NCBI GenBank assembly: GCA_003225175.1
Contig: QIBA01000032.1
Span: 157,596-221,595 of the forward strand
DNA length: 64,000 nt
Direction of reading: 5' to 3'
Source: Acidobacteriota bacterium
Lineage (GTDB): Bacteria; Acidobacteriota; Terriglobia; Terriglobales; Acidobacteriaceae
Shown here: piece after piece, positions 16,957-23,993 of the stretch
How positions within the stretch are numbered: the first letter of the stretch is position 1
Layout: every line of letters starts with the position of its first letter
Program-made: the position numbers and the translations under genes
The notes under the pieces: generated by a model
Told to the model about the DNA's origin: nothing
Databases searched by the model: none
The model's input: the letters and a program-made list of their open reading frames with translations, nothing else

Positions 16957-17259
16957 TCGGGACTCCTGTGCACATTTCCGGCCACACGCCAACCGGGACC
17001 TTCGTTTCAGCTTCTTGGGAAGTCGCAGAATGTTAATCCAAAAGTCGCGCAGTTGCACTAGTCAAAATTCGTATCTGTCGATGACTCCTACCAGTTGAGT
17101 GGAAGACCTGAGGGAGCCCTGACGATAAATAGTGTTCGCGGTTAGCAGGCAGAGAACAAAAAAATAATCATCCCGCAATGGAACCCGAGAACATTTTTCC
17201 GCGTACTCACTAACGACAACGCGAAAACGTCGTCTATAGATGCGAGAGGAGAAAATACA
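16957..17259. other. Divergent intergenic region without recognisable feature
   Basis: About 300 bp between the receptor gene (leftward) and the 38-aa gene (rightward). Apart from the ribosome sites at both edges and an A-run near 17159, I see no convincing promoter, hairpin or open frame. Confidence 0.5.
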
Positions 17260-17376
17260 ATGTTTGACGCAAAATACAACTCACTGATCGACAACGCATG
17301 GTTCCGCATCGCCGTGAATTGCGCCGTGTTTGCGGTATGGGCTGGGGTAACTTTTGGATCGCTGGCAGCCAAGTAG
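17260..17376 (+). CDS. Small membrane protein (38 aa)
   Basis: ATG 17260 has GAGAGGAG ending about 10 bases upstream. The product has a polar N-terminus (MFDAKYNSLIDNAWFR) and one hydrophobic helix (IAVNCAVFAVWAGVTFGSLA) ending in AAK, predicting a single-pass membrane protein. It is isolated, followed at 17471 by a good terminator, which supports a short dedicated transcript. No family recognised. Confidence 0.65.
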   Translation: MFDAKYNSLIDNAWFRIAVNCAVFAVWAGVTFGSLAAK

Positions 17377-17470
17377 TGTTTGTACGAGGTTCTTGGGTTT
17401 AGTTGTGAGGACCCTGCAGTACAAATACTCCGCATTCATAACCGGTCCTGATCGCTTGCGACGGGATCTG

Positions 17471-17507
17471 GGGCGGCTAACCGGCCGCCAAGTTTAGCCG
17501 CCCGTTT
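17471..17507 (+). terminator. Terminator downstream of the 38-aa gene
   Basis: GGGCGGCTAA (17471-17480) pairs with TTTAGCCGCCC (17493-17503), 12-base loop, followed by GTTTT. It sits between the 38-aa gene and the convergent ispG and may serve both. Confidence 0.75.
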
Positions 17508-17563
17508 TGGGGTGACGAATAGTCAGGCGAAGGCAGGGCGTCTCCGCTGATGTAATAGCGAAC

Positions 17564-18826
17564 CTAGGCCTTGGTCGCGAACTCGGCCTTGTTCGCAGCG
17601 GATGTGGCAGCGGCGCCGTATCGGGTTTCGACATATTCATCGAGAATCCCGATGAATTCCTGGACGATGTGATCGCCGCGCAATGTCGTCATCAATCTTC
17701 CATCCACAAATACGGGAGCCTTTGGCTCTTCAAACGTTCCCGGCAGTGAGATGCCTATGTTGGCGTGCTTCGACTCGCCGGGTCCGTTGACCACGCAACC
17801 CATGACGGCGAGCTTCATCTCTTCCACGCCCGGATACTTCTCTTTCCATACCGGCATGCTGCTGCGTACGTAGCTCTGAATCTGCTCTGCGAGTTCCTGG
17901 AAGAAGGTAGACGTCGTGCGTCCACAGCCAGGACATGCCGTGACCTGCGGCGTGAAGCTGCGGATTCCGAGTGACTGCAATATCTGCTGTGCGACCAGCA
18001 CCTCTTCCGTGCGATCGCCGTTCGGAGCTGGCGTAAGCGATACCCGAATGGTATCGCCGATACCTTGAGTAAGCAGGGGAGCCAATGCTGCTGCGCTCGC
18101 AACAACTCCCTTCATTCCCATTCCAGCTTCGGTTAAGCCCAGATGCAAAACGTATGAACATCGCGAGGCAAGGCTGCGGTAGACATCCAGCAGGTCCTGC
18201 ACGCCGCTAACCTTGGCGCTAATAATGATCTGGTCTGCTCGCAATCCATACTTCTCGGCAATGACCGCAGAGTTCAGCGCACTCACCACCATGGCTTCCA
18301 TGGTCACTTCGCGCGCGTCAAGCGGCTCTGGAAGACGAGAGTTTTCGTCCATCATGCGTGTAAGCAGCTGCTGATCAAGCGATCCCCAGTTCACGCCGAT
18401 ACGTACCGGCTTCTGGTTCTCGACCGCCACTTCCACCATGGCGCCGAAGTTCTGGTCATCCTTCTTGCCAATGCTGACATTGCCAGGGTTAATGCGGTAT
18501 TTCGCCAAACTGCGAGCGCAGGCGGGATACTTCTTCAGCAGAAGATGTCCGTTGTAGTGAAAGTCGCCGATCACCGGAACGTTGACCCCGATCTTTTCCA
18601 GTCCTTCGACGATATGCGGCACAGCTTGTGCGGCGGCGTCGTTGTTGACCGTGACGCGTACTAGCTCCGAGCCGGCGCGGGCGAGTGCCGCAACCTGCTT
18701 GGTTGTGCCGGGAACGTCGGCAGTGTCGGTGTTTGTCATTGACTGCACAACAATCGGTGCATCGCTGCCCACGCGCACATTGCCAATGTGGACTGTCGGA
18801 GTACTTCTACGCTGAATCTGAGACAT
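17564..18826 (-). CDS. ispG: 4-hydroxy-3-methylbut-2-enyl diphosphate synthase
   Basis: A 420-aa cytosolic iron-sulfur enzyme of the MEP isoprenoid pathway, converting MEcPP to HMBPP. The N-terminal TIM barrel begins with [15 protein letters not shown] and includes [10 protein letters not shown]. The C-terminal domain carries the 4Fe-4S ligands Cys298 and Cys301 ([10 protein letters not shown]), Cys344 ([11 protein letters not shown]) and the cluster-binding Glu351. Length matches the short bacterial IspG. ATG 18826 lies 41 bp from the inverted repeat at 18867. No other MEP gene is nearby. Confidence 0.97.
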   Translation of the reverse strand: MSQIQRRSTPTVHIGNVRVGSDAPIVVQSMTNTDTADVPGTTKQVAALARAGSELVRVTVNNDAAAQAVPHIVEGLEKIGVNVPVIGDFHYNGHLLLKKYPACARSLAKYRINPGNVSIGKKDDQNFGAMVEVAVENQKPVRIGVNWGSLDQQLLTRMMDENSRLPEPLDAREVTMEAMVVSALNSAVIAEKYGLRADQIIISAKVSGVQDLLDVYRSLASRCSYVLHLGLTEAGMGMKGVVASAAALAPLLTQGIGDTIRVSLTPAPNGDRTEEVLVAQQILQSLGIRSFTPQVTACPGCGRTTSTFFQELAEQIQSYVRSSMPVWKEKYPGVEEMKLAVMGCVVNGPGESKHANIGISLPGTFEEPKAPVFVDGRLMTTLRGDHIVQEFIGILDEYVETRYGAAATSAANKAEFATKA

Positions 18827-18866
18827 GGAATCTTAAGTTTAACAAAGAGCCGGAAGAGCGAAGAGA

Positions 18867-19002
18867 TAAGGAGAACCGGACGCCTCGGCGTGTTTTGCTT
18901 GCAACTGCTACAAAGTTAATTCTCTCCACCACCAACTGCGATTATCCAGGCTTTTTTGGAGGTGGATGCAAAAAACACGGCCGAGGCGGCCGGTTCTCCT
19001 TA
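18867..19002. repeat. Intergenic inverted repeat, GGTTCCGGCCGCC-related, copy with TAAGGAGAACCGG ends
   Basis: Perfect 13-bp ends, TAAGGAGAACCGG (18867-18879) and CCGGTTCTCCTTA (18990-19002), continue inward as CGCCTCGGCGTGTTTTGC and GCAAAAAACACGGCCGAGGC. The right arm GGCCGAGGCGGCCGG matches that of the copy at 56702-56843. It fills the gap between ispG and the TPR gene. Confidence 0.75.
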
Positions 19003-19025
19003 GTCTCGTCTTAAGGTGTTGCTCG

Positions 19026-19385
19026 CTAGAGCGACTTGTCCTTGCCTTCGCGGAGCTGCTGCTTCCAGCCAAGAATTCGCGCCTGATTCGCGGCGGCCTC
19101 CGCTTCTGCGATCATGCCTTTCTTCTGATACGCGATCGAAAGGCTGGTGTGAGCAAGAATGTCGTCAGGATCGAGTTCGACTAGTCGCTTCGAAATCTGA
19201 ATCGATTCGTCCAGCCGATTCGCGTCCTGATAGGCACGAGCCAAGCCGTGCAGCGCCTCGGCGTGGCGAGGATCGATCGCCAGGCACTTTTCATATTCAG
19301 CGACGGCTTCCTCGTGCTTGCCCTCCCCGAAGAGATCGAGCGCCGCGTAGTAGTGATCCTCAGCCTGCTGCCTGGAGTCGGACAT
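19026..19385 (-). CDS. TPR-repeat protein
   Basis: A 119-aa protein of about three tetratricopeptide repeats: A-L-F-GKHEEAVAEYEKCLAIDPRH, ALHGLARAYQDANRLDESIQ with LVELDPDD, and AHTSLSIAYQKKGMIAEAEA. It has no signal peptide, so it is a cytosolic protein-interaction adaptor of unknown partner. ATG 19385 is used; an in-frame TTG two codons upstream is possible. Divergent from the 77-aa gene 51 bp away. Confidence 0.85.
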   Translation of the reverse strand: MSDSRQQAEDHYYAALDLFGEGKHEEAVAEYEKCLAIDPRHAEALHGLARAYQDANRLDESIQISKRLVELDPDDILAHTSLSIAYQKKGMIAEAEAAANQARILGWKQQLREGKDKSL

Positions 19386-19436
19386 GAACAAAAAAGTCTA
19401 GCAGTTTTGAACCGCTATACTGCCAATCGAGAGCTC

Positions 19437-19670
19437 ATGAAAAAAGTTTTGCGATTCATTTGGATTGCCAGTCGTGGACATCGGCTGGCTCCCTGGCGCA
19501 GCCCGTACCTGCGCTGGAGGATCGAGACTTACACGGGTCTCAAAATGGACAAAATCGGATTCATTGAATTCTGGGGATTTCTTTGGCGCGAGCGGCGGGA
19601 GCTGAAAAGATTCTTGGAGTGGACTGCAACTATGGAGGATTATGCGCGGCCTAGACCGAAGAATCCTTAG
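19437..19670 (+). CDS. Conserved-looking hypothetical protein (77 aa)
   Basis: From ATG 19437 a 77-aa basic, aromatic-rich protein is read: MKKVLRFIWIASRGHRLAPW, then SPYLRWRIETYTGL and FIEFWGFLWRERRELKRFLEW. The dense Trp/Arg pattern is unlike random translation and suggests an amphipathic or membrane-surface protein. No domain is recognised. An upstream extension to 19248 overlaps the TPR gene and is ignored. Confidence 0.6.
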   Translation: MKKVLRFIWIASRGHRLAPWRSPYLRWRIETYTGLKMDKIGFIEFWGFLWRERRELKRFLEWTATMEDYARPRPKNP

Positions 19671-19836
19671 TACCGTATTTTCAGTTCACCGTCGACTCGA
19701 AAAAGGTGCTCCCAATTCCGTTTCTGATATTCAAGTAGATGGAATCGTCGTCCCGAACAAACGTCCTACCGCCCGAGGGCAGCCGGAACTACGTTGGTGC
19801 TGCACTCTGGATGACACGTGTAAGTGCGTTCTGAAA

Positions 19837-20637
19837 TCAACCCAACACCACAGTGACTTCACTGCCTCTGTCCGCACCCGCCAAGCGGTTCGCCGCAGCG
19901 CGATTGGCTGAGATCTCCAGGTAGCCCATGCTGCCGAGGATTCCGAACAGCTCTCCGGGCGTGGCCTGGGCGTAGGCATTCTTCATCTTCGTAACTTCTG
20001 CTTTGCCCACGGCGACCTTGAACGCAGGCGGCGTGTCCTCAAAGAGTTGTGGAACGTCTTTGGGCGTGATGTTGGTGATGAGGTTGCCGAACTTGTCCGT
20101 TTTGAGGACTACCGCTTTGAAACTCTTGCCATCGACGGGCTTTGGTTTGGGCGCAGCGAAGCGAATATAGTCCGTAATCTCGTCTCCGAACTTGCTGATC
20201 TCGACTCCCTTGCTAAGCCAACCAGCACAGGCCGCAAATACGTCGCGTCCGTGAAAAGTTTGACTCACGGGCTGCAGAAAATAGTGCTCAGAGGTCACGT
20301 GTCTTACGCTCAGCCGTTCGGAGCGCTCGTAGACCAGAGACAGCACTCCATTATCGGGAGCCAGAAAAGCATGTCTCTCATTTACCGCGAGAATGGGCCG
20401 GCGCTGCGATCCCACCCCGGGGTCCACGATTACGACGTGCAGCGTGTCAGAAGGGAAATATGAAGCCGCCGCGGCAATGGTCAGAGCCCCATCGAGGACG
20501 TCAAACGAATTCACCGCATTGCAGATGTCAACTATCTGCGCCTGCGGATTTATGTTAACGATCACGCCCTTCATGGCGCCGACAAAATGATCGTTGAGTC
20601 CGAAATCGGTAGTGAGGGTGACTAGTCGGTTGGGCAA
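19837..20637 (-). CDS. SAM hydrolase / SAM hydroxide adenosyltransferase (DUF62)
   Basis: A 266-aa protein of the fluorinase-like family that cleaves S-adenosylmethionine with water to adenosine and methionine. Family motifs are LTTDFGLNDHFVGAMKG at residues 8-24, VIVDPGVGSQRRPI (68-82), FLAPDNGVLS, QTFHGRDVFA and, in the C-terminal domain, KTDKFGNLITNI. The hydrolase (rather than halogenase) type is inferred from the Asp-Arg-His triad implied by FHGRD and the early Asp. Monocistronic; convergent with the 77-aa gene. Confidence 0.92.
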   Translation of the reverse strand: MPNRLVTLTTDFGLNDHFVGAMKGVIVNINPQAQIVDICNAVNSFDVLDGALTIAAAASYFPSDTLHVVIVDPGVGSQRRPILAVNERHAFLAPDNGVLSLVYERSERLSVRHVTSEHYFLQPVSQTFHGRDVFAACAGWLSKGVEISKFGDEITDYIRFAAPKPKPVDGKSFKAVVLKTDKFGNLITNITPKDVPQLFEDTPPAFKVAVGKAEVTKMKNAYAQATPGELFGILGSMGYLEISANRAAANRLAGADRGSEVTVVLG

Positions 20638-20748
20638 GAGCGTTCCTCAAAATTTGAGCTAGGCATGGAAGCTGCGCGAAGTTAACTTGCACGCGAAGCG
20701 AAGTCAAGGAAGCAATGGTCCTCCGTCAATCCTGAGTAATCAGCGCTG

Positions 20749-21300
20749 CTATTCGGTTGAAGACTCTTCGGCTTCCGATGACAATGCGGTGAGAACCTCG
20801 TCCTCCACATCCCACCGCTTTAAGACCTTGAAAATTGTCCCAGCCGAGAATCCGGCTCGCACGAGCCTGCGAAAAATGCGCGCGGATTCGCGTTCATTTT
20901 GTGGCTTCTTAAGCCGCTTGCGTTCAAGGAACTGGCGCGCGAGCTGCTCCTCATTCACATCGTTATAGGCGGCGCTAACAGCCTGCTGAATAATCTCGCT
21001 GTGAACACCTTTCGCTTTGAGATCGGTCACTACGCGTCGTCGTCCGAACTTCTCGTTGCTCTGCCGATATTGGGAGTACGAGGACGCGTAACGAGAATCG
21101 TTGAGGTACTTTTGTTCTTTGAGCTTGGCGATCACTGCTTCTACGGCCAAGGCTCCCTCCTCGCTAGCCTCGACTCGCTGCCGCAGTAATCGCTTCAGTT
21201 CGGCGACCGTACGCATCTTGCGCGCCAGCGAGCCTATCGCGTAGTCGTAGAGCTCGACATCAGTGAGCGTGCGCTTTCGTTTACTTCCCGAGAACGACAT
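20749..21300 (-). CDS. recX: RecX regulatory protein
   Basis: A 183-aa protein of three RecX three-helix repeats: YDYAIGSLARKMRTVAELKR, LNDSRYASSYSQYRQSNEKFGRRRV and FLERKRLKKPQNERESARIF then RRLVRAGFSAGTIFKVLKRW. RecX binds RecA filaments and limits recombinase activity. recA is not in this window. ATG 21300 begins MSFSGSKRKR; the longer open frame upstream overlaps the GNAT gene region and is not needed. Confidence 0.9.
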   Translation of the reverse strand: MSFSGSKRKRTLTDVELYDYAIGSLARKMRTVAELKRLLRQRVEASEEGALAVEAVIAKLKEQKYLNDSRYASSYSQYRQSNEKFGRRRVVTDLKAKGVHSEIIQQAVSAAYNDVNEEQLARQFLERKRLKKPQNERESARIFRRLVRAGFSAGTIFKVLKRWDVEDEVLTALSSEAEESSTE

Positions 21301-21413
21301 GGGCAGAGCGTAGCAGAAACGTCTGCAAGCAACGAGAGTGCATTCGATTTTTCCTGAGACTCTGGCACGCCGCAGCTCATCCGATAGTGCCGGTTGAGAT
21401 AGCCTCGAATTGG

Positions 21414-21911
21414 ATGAGCAAACCAAGGGGACATTCTAAGATCGCAATTGAAATACGGCCGGCGAGAGAAGGGGACAAACAGCGCATCCTCAAGTGCCTG
21501 GCAGAAGCCTTCGAACCATATCGAGAGCAATACACTGCGGGAGCTTACGCTGATACGGTTCTCGACGATGCTTCCCTCGGCACGCGCATGCAGTCGATGC
21601 ACGTGCTGGTTGCTGTCTCTAGCGGAGAAATTATTGGAACAGTCGCGGGAGGCGGCCCGCATTCCGGCAAAGGACATCTTCGCGGCATGGCGGTGCTACC
21701 CCAGTACAAAGGCTCCGGCGTGTCCGCCGAATTGTTGAGTGCAATTGAAGCCTGGCTGGGGATGCGCGGCTGCACTCATGTAACTCTCGATACCACTCAG
21801 CCGCTAATCACCGCGATGAGGTTCTACGAGAAGCATGGTTATTCCCGTTCTGGCCGCGCCTCGGATTTCTTTGGCATGCCTTTGATCGAGTATGTGAAGC
21901 AGATCGGCTAG
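21414..21911 (+). CDS. GNAT family N-acetyltransferase
   Basis: A 165-aa cytosolic protein of the GNAT fold: N-terminal strand IEIRPAREGDKQRIL, beta-4 ending with HLRGMAVLPQYKGSGVSAEL, the acetyl-CoA pyrophosphate loop (here QYKGSGV, a variant of Q/RxxGxG/A) at about residues 97-103, and the C-terminal AMRFYEKHGYSRSGR strand-helix. The acceptor substrate cannot be predicted. ATG 21414 is chosen; GTG 21387 in the same frame would add nine residues. Confidence 0.88.
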   Translation: MSKPRGHSKIAIEIRPAREGDKQRILKCLAEAFEPYREQYTAGAYADTVLDDASLGTRMQSMHVLVAVSSGEIIGTVAGGGPHSGKGHLRGMAVLPQYKGSGVSAELLSAIEAWLGMRGCTHVTLDTTQPLITAMRFYEKHGYSRSGRASDFFGMPLIEYVKQIG

Positions 21912-21980
21912 CGCTCTTCCGATTGCGTTAATGCCTTCAATCCGCACAATGCGGAGCCTGATCCCGGAGCCGGGCGAGAC

Positions 21981-22442
21981 TCAGACGTTCGCAATTCGCC
22001 GAATCACCTGATCCAACACCTCCGCACTGCGCTCCAAGCTCTCCAACTGAGGGTCGCCACACTGCTTCAGGGCCTTCGCCAGTGACTCTACGCGGCGCTG
22101 CTTGCCCGCAAGCAAAAGGTCTCTGCCTAGTTTCGTAGGAGTAATCAAAATTGAGCGCGCATCCTCCTTCGCTGGCGTGACCCGGACCAGCCGTTCGCGT
22201 TGCATGCCAGCGATCAGACGGCTCATAGTCGGATTTTTCACCTGCTCGGCCGAGGCGAGTTCGGCCAGCGTGAGTGGCCGTCCTGAAAATACGAGCACGG
22301 ACAGGGCAGAGAGTTTTGCCGGCCCGATACCGCTGGCGAGGTCCTGAATCCGCAGCCGGCGTAGCAGGTGAATGGCCGCCGAATGCAGCCTGTCAGCAAG
22401 CTCCCATTCGCGTTTGGCCTGGGCAGTTGACATCTCTTGCAT
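21981..22442 (-). CDS. MarR family transcriptional regulator
   Basis: A 153-aa winged-helix protein: dimerisation helices at both ends and the DNA-binding core at about 50-105 (LSALSVLVFSGRPLTLAELA, VKNPTMSRLIAGMQRERLVR, and the wing VTPAKEDARSILITPTKLG). It is divergent from the VOC gene with only 56 bp between the starts and a perfect TAGTTAG palindrome in the gap. It probably represses itself and the VOC gene. Confidence 0.92.
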   Translation of the reverse strand: MQEMSTAQAKREWELADRLHSAAIHLLRRLRIQDLASGIGPAKLSALSVLVFSGRPLTLAELASAEQVKNPTMSRLIAGMQRERLVRVTPAKEDARSILITPTKLGRDLLLAGKQRRVESLAKALKQCGDPQLESLERSAEVLDQVIRRIANV

Positions 22443-22446
22443 GGGA

Positions 22447-22465
22447 TAGTTAGCATAGCTAACTA
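22447..22465. promoter_or_regulatory. MarR operator between marR and VOC genes
   Basis: A perfect inverted repeat TAGTTAG (22447-22453) and CTAACTA (22459-22465) with a 5-bp centre lies four bases upstream of the marR start and 33 bases before the VOC start. Size and symmetry match MarR sites. Confidence 0.7.
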
Positions 22466-22498
22466 AATTTCGATCCTAGCATAACCATGGAGGTTCGT

Positions 22499-22888
22499 AT
22501 GCAGGCTGGAACCCAGATAGCACTGGACAAGATTGGGCAGATCGCGATCCTGGTCAAGGATGTCTCCCGAGCAACCGAGTTTTATCGCGATAAGCTTGCG
22601 ATGAAGTACCTGTTCTCCGCAGGGAACCTCGCTTTCTTCGATTGCGGCGGTATTCGCCTCATGCTTGACAAGCCGGAAAAGCCCGAAGCGGGAACATCGA
22701 TTATCTATTTCAAAGTTGCCGACATTGGCGAAGCGCATGAACAGATGAAGGCGCGAGGCGTCAAGTTCGTGGATAATCCACACGTAATTGCAAGATTGCC
22801 GGATCACGATTTATGGATGACATTCTTTCGCGACAGCGAAGGCAACATACTAGGCCTGATGAGTGAAGTGCGACCGGCAAAGAGCTAA
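22499..22888 (+). CDS. VOC-superfamily (glyoxalase/bleomycin resistance) protein
   Basis: A 129-aa single-domain VOC protein with two beta-alpha-beta-beta-beta modules: IGQIAILVKDVSRATEFYRD and TSIIYFKVADIGEAHEQMKA, ending in FFRDSEGNILGLMSEV. The Glu/His metal-ligand pattern is partly visible (DKIGQIAI lacks the common His), so it may be an enzyme or only a binding protein. ATG 22499 is chosen over 22487 because TGGAGG lies 5 bases before it. Probably regulated by the divergent MarR. Its stop overlaps the truA stop by two codon positions (convergent). Confidence 0.85.
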   Translation: MQAGTQIALDKIGQIAILVKDVSRATEFYRDKLAMKYLFSAGNLAFFDCGGIRLMLDKPEKPEAGTSIIYFKVADIGEAHEQMKARGVKFVDNPHVIARLPDHDLWMTFFRDSEGNILGLMSEVRPAKS

Positions 22889-23637
22889 TACTCGACGCTG
22901 ACCAAAAACAGTCCGCCAGCCGGGGCCGTGGGTCCAGCCTCGGCACGACGGCGCGCTGTCAAGATCTGAGTTATTGAATCCACCGCCACGCTGCCCTTGC
23001 CGACGAGAAGAAACGTTCCTACCAGATTTCGCACCATGTGGTGCAGGAAGCCGTCTCCGCGCACTCTGTAAACGAGCAGATCGCCCTGCCTGCTCCATTC
23101 CGAAGAAAAGATCGTGCGGACGTTGTCGAGGTCATCATCTTTGCCACGCTCCGGATCGACGGCGGCAAAGCTGGTGAAATCGTGACGTCCAAGGACAAGC
23201 CATGCCGCCCTGTTCATCGCATCGTGGTCCAGCGGATACGGATGATGATGAACGTACCGCGCTGCAAATGGCGGGCAAACGTTGCCGCGAAAAATTCGAT
23301 ACTCGTAAGTCTTAGCCTTGGCCGAGTGACGCGCGTGAAATTCGGGCTCGACTTCCTTCGCTTCGACCAAGCGAATTGAATTCGGAAGTGTGTGATTCAG
23401 CGCAATGAGCAGATTTTCCGCTGGGATCGGCGACTCCAGCGCAAAGCTCGCAACCTGCGCGAGTGCATGCACGCCGGCATCAGTGCGCCCTGAACCCTGA
23501 GGTAGAACGCGCTCTCCGGTTACGCGTTCAACGGCATCGGAAAGCGTGCCTTGAATGGTCAACCGCTGCGGTTGTACCTGCCATCCGCAAAAATCGGTTC
23601 CATCGTACGCAAGCGTGATTTTGAAGTTTCTTGCGAT
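22885..23637 (-). CDS. truA: tRNA pseudouridine(38-40) synthase TruA, with ATC at the start position
   Basis: The TruA frame encodes the full family pattern: NFKITLAYDGTDFCGWQVQP at the N-terminus, catalytic Asp53 in GSGRTDAGVHA, TYEYRIFRG, HDFTSFAA, and FLHHMVRNLVGTFLLVGKG. It modifies uridines in the tRNA anticodon arm. The first canonical start codon in frame is TTG 23562, which would delete the conserved YDGTDFxGWQ strand. The coding signal runs on upstream to ATC at 23635-23637, exactly where MARNFKIT would be expected, with AAGGA 5 bases upstream; the frame closes at 23685 without any ATG, GTG or TTG. So either ATC is used, or an ATG was mutated or misread. Full product 250 aa, normal for TruA. 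Confidence 0.9.
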   Translation of the reverse strand: MARNFKITLAYDGTDFCGWQVQPQRLTIQGTLSDAVERVTGERVLPQGSGRTDAGVHALAQVASFALESPIPAENLLIALNHTLPNSIRLVEAKEVEPEFHARHSAKAKTYEYRIFRGNVCPPFAARYVHHHPYPLDHDAMNRAAWLVLGRHDFTSFAAVDPERGKDDDLDNVRTIFSSEWSRQGDLLVYRVRGDGFLHHMVRNLVGTFLLVGKGSVAVDSITQILTARRRAEAGPTAPAGGLFLVSVEY

Positions 23638-23993
23638 CCGTTCCTTGTCCTTGTCGTTTTGGTGTCCTGTCGCACGTCTTACTTATGCTGGCAAGATTTT
23701 TTTAAGCTCGAGAAATGTAAAAAAGTGGCTAAGAATGAATCGAAATGTTCGCCTGTTCATCGAACGCAATCGTAACGTAATTCTGCGGAAGCGCCATTTG
23801 GGTCCATTGCATGATTTATACTAACCGCTTCCCATATCGAATCATGGCCGGCGTTGTGCTCGGGCTGCTGATGGAACTTATCGGTCCAGTGGATCGTATT
23901 TCAGGTTTGACGCGGAACAACGTTTCGTGGTGACAATTCGCCGGTCGCGGCAGTCTCAATCTCATTCATTTCCAGAGCAATTGGAGATCGCAC
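23638..23993. other. Divergent intergenic region truA-tolC, nothing recognised
   Basis: About 350 bp, AT-rich near 23695-23730. Several short open frames are present but none has a ribosome site and coherent composition. No hairpin with a T-run and no convincing promoter seen. Confidence 0.4.
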
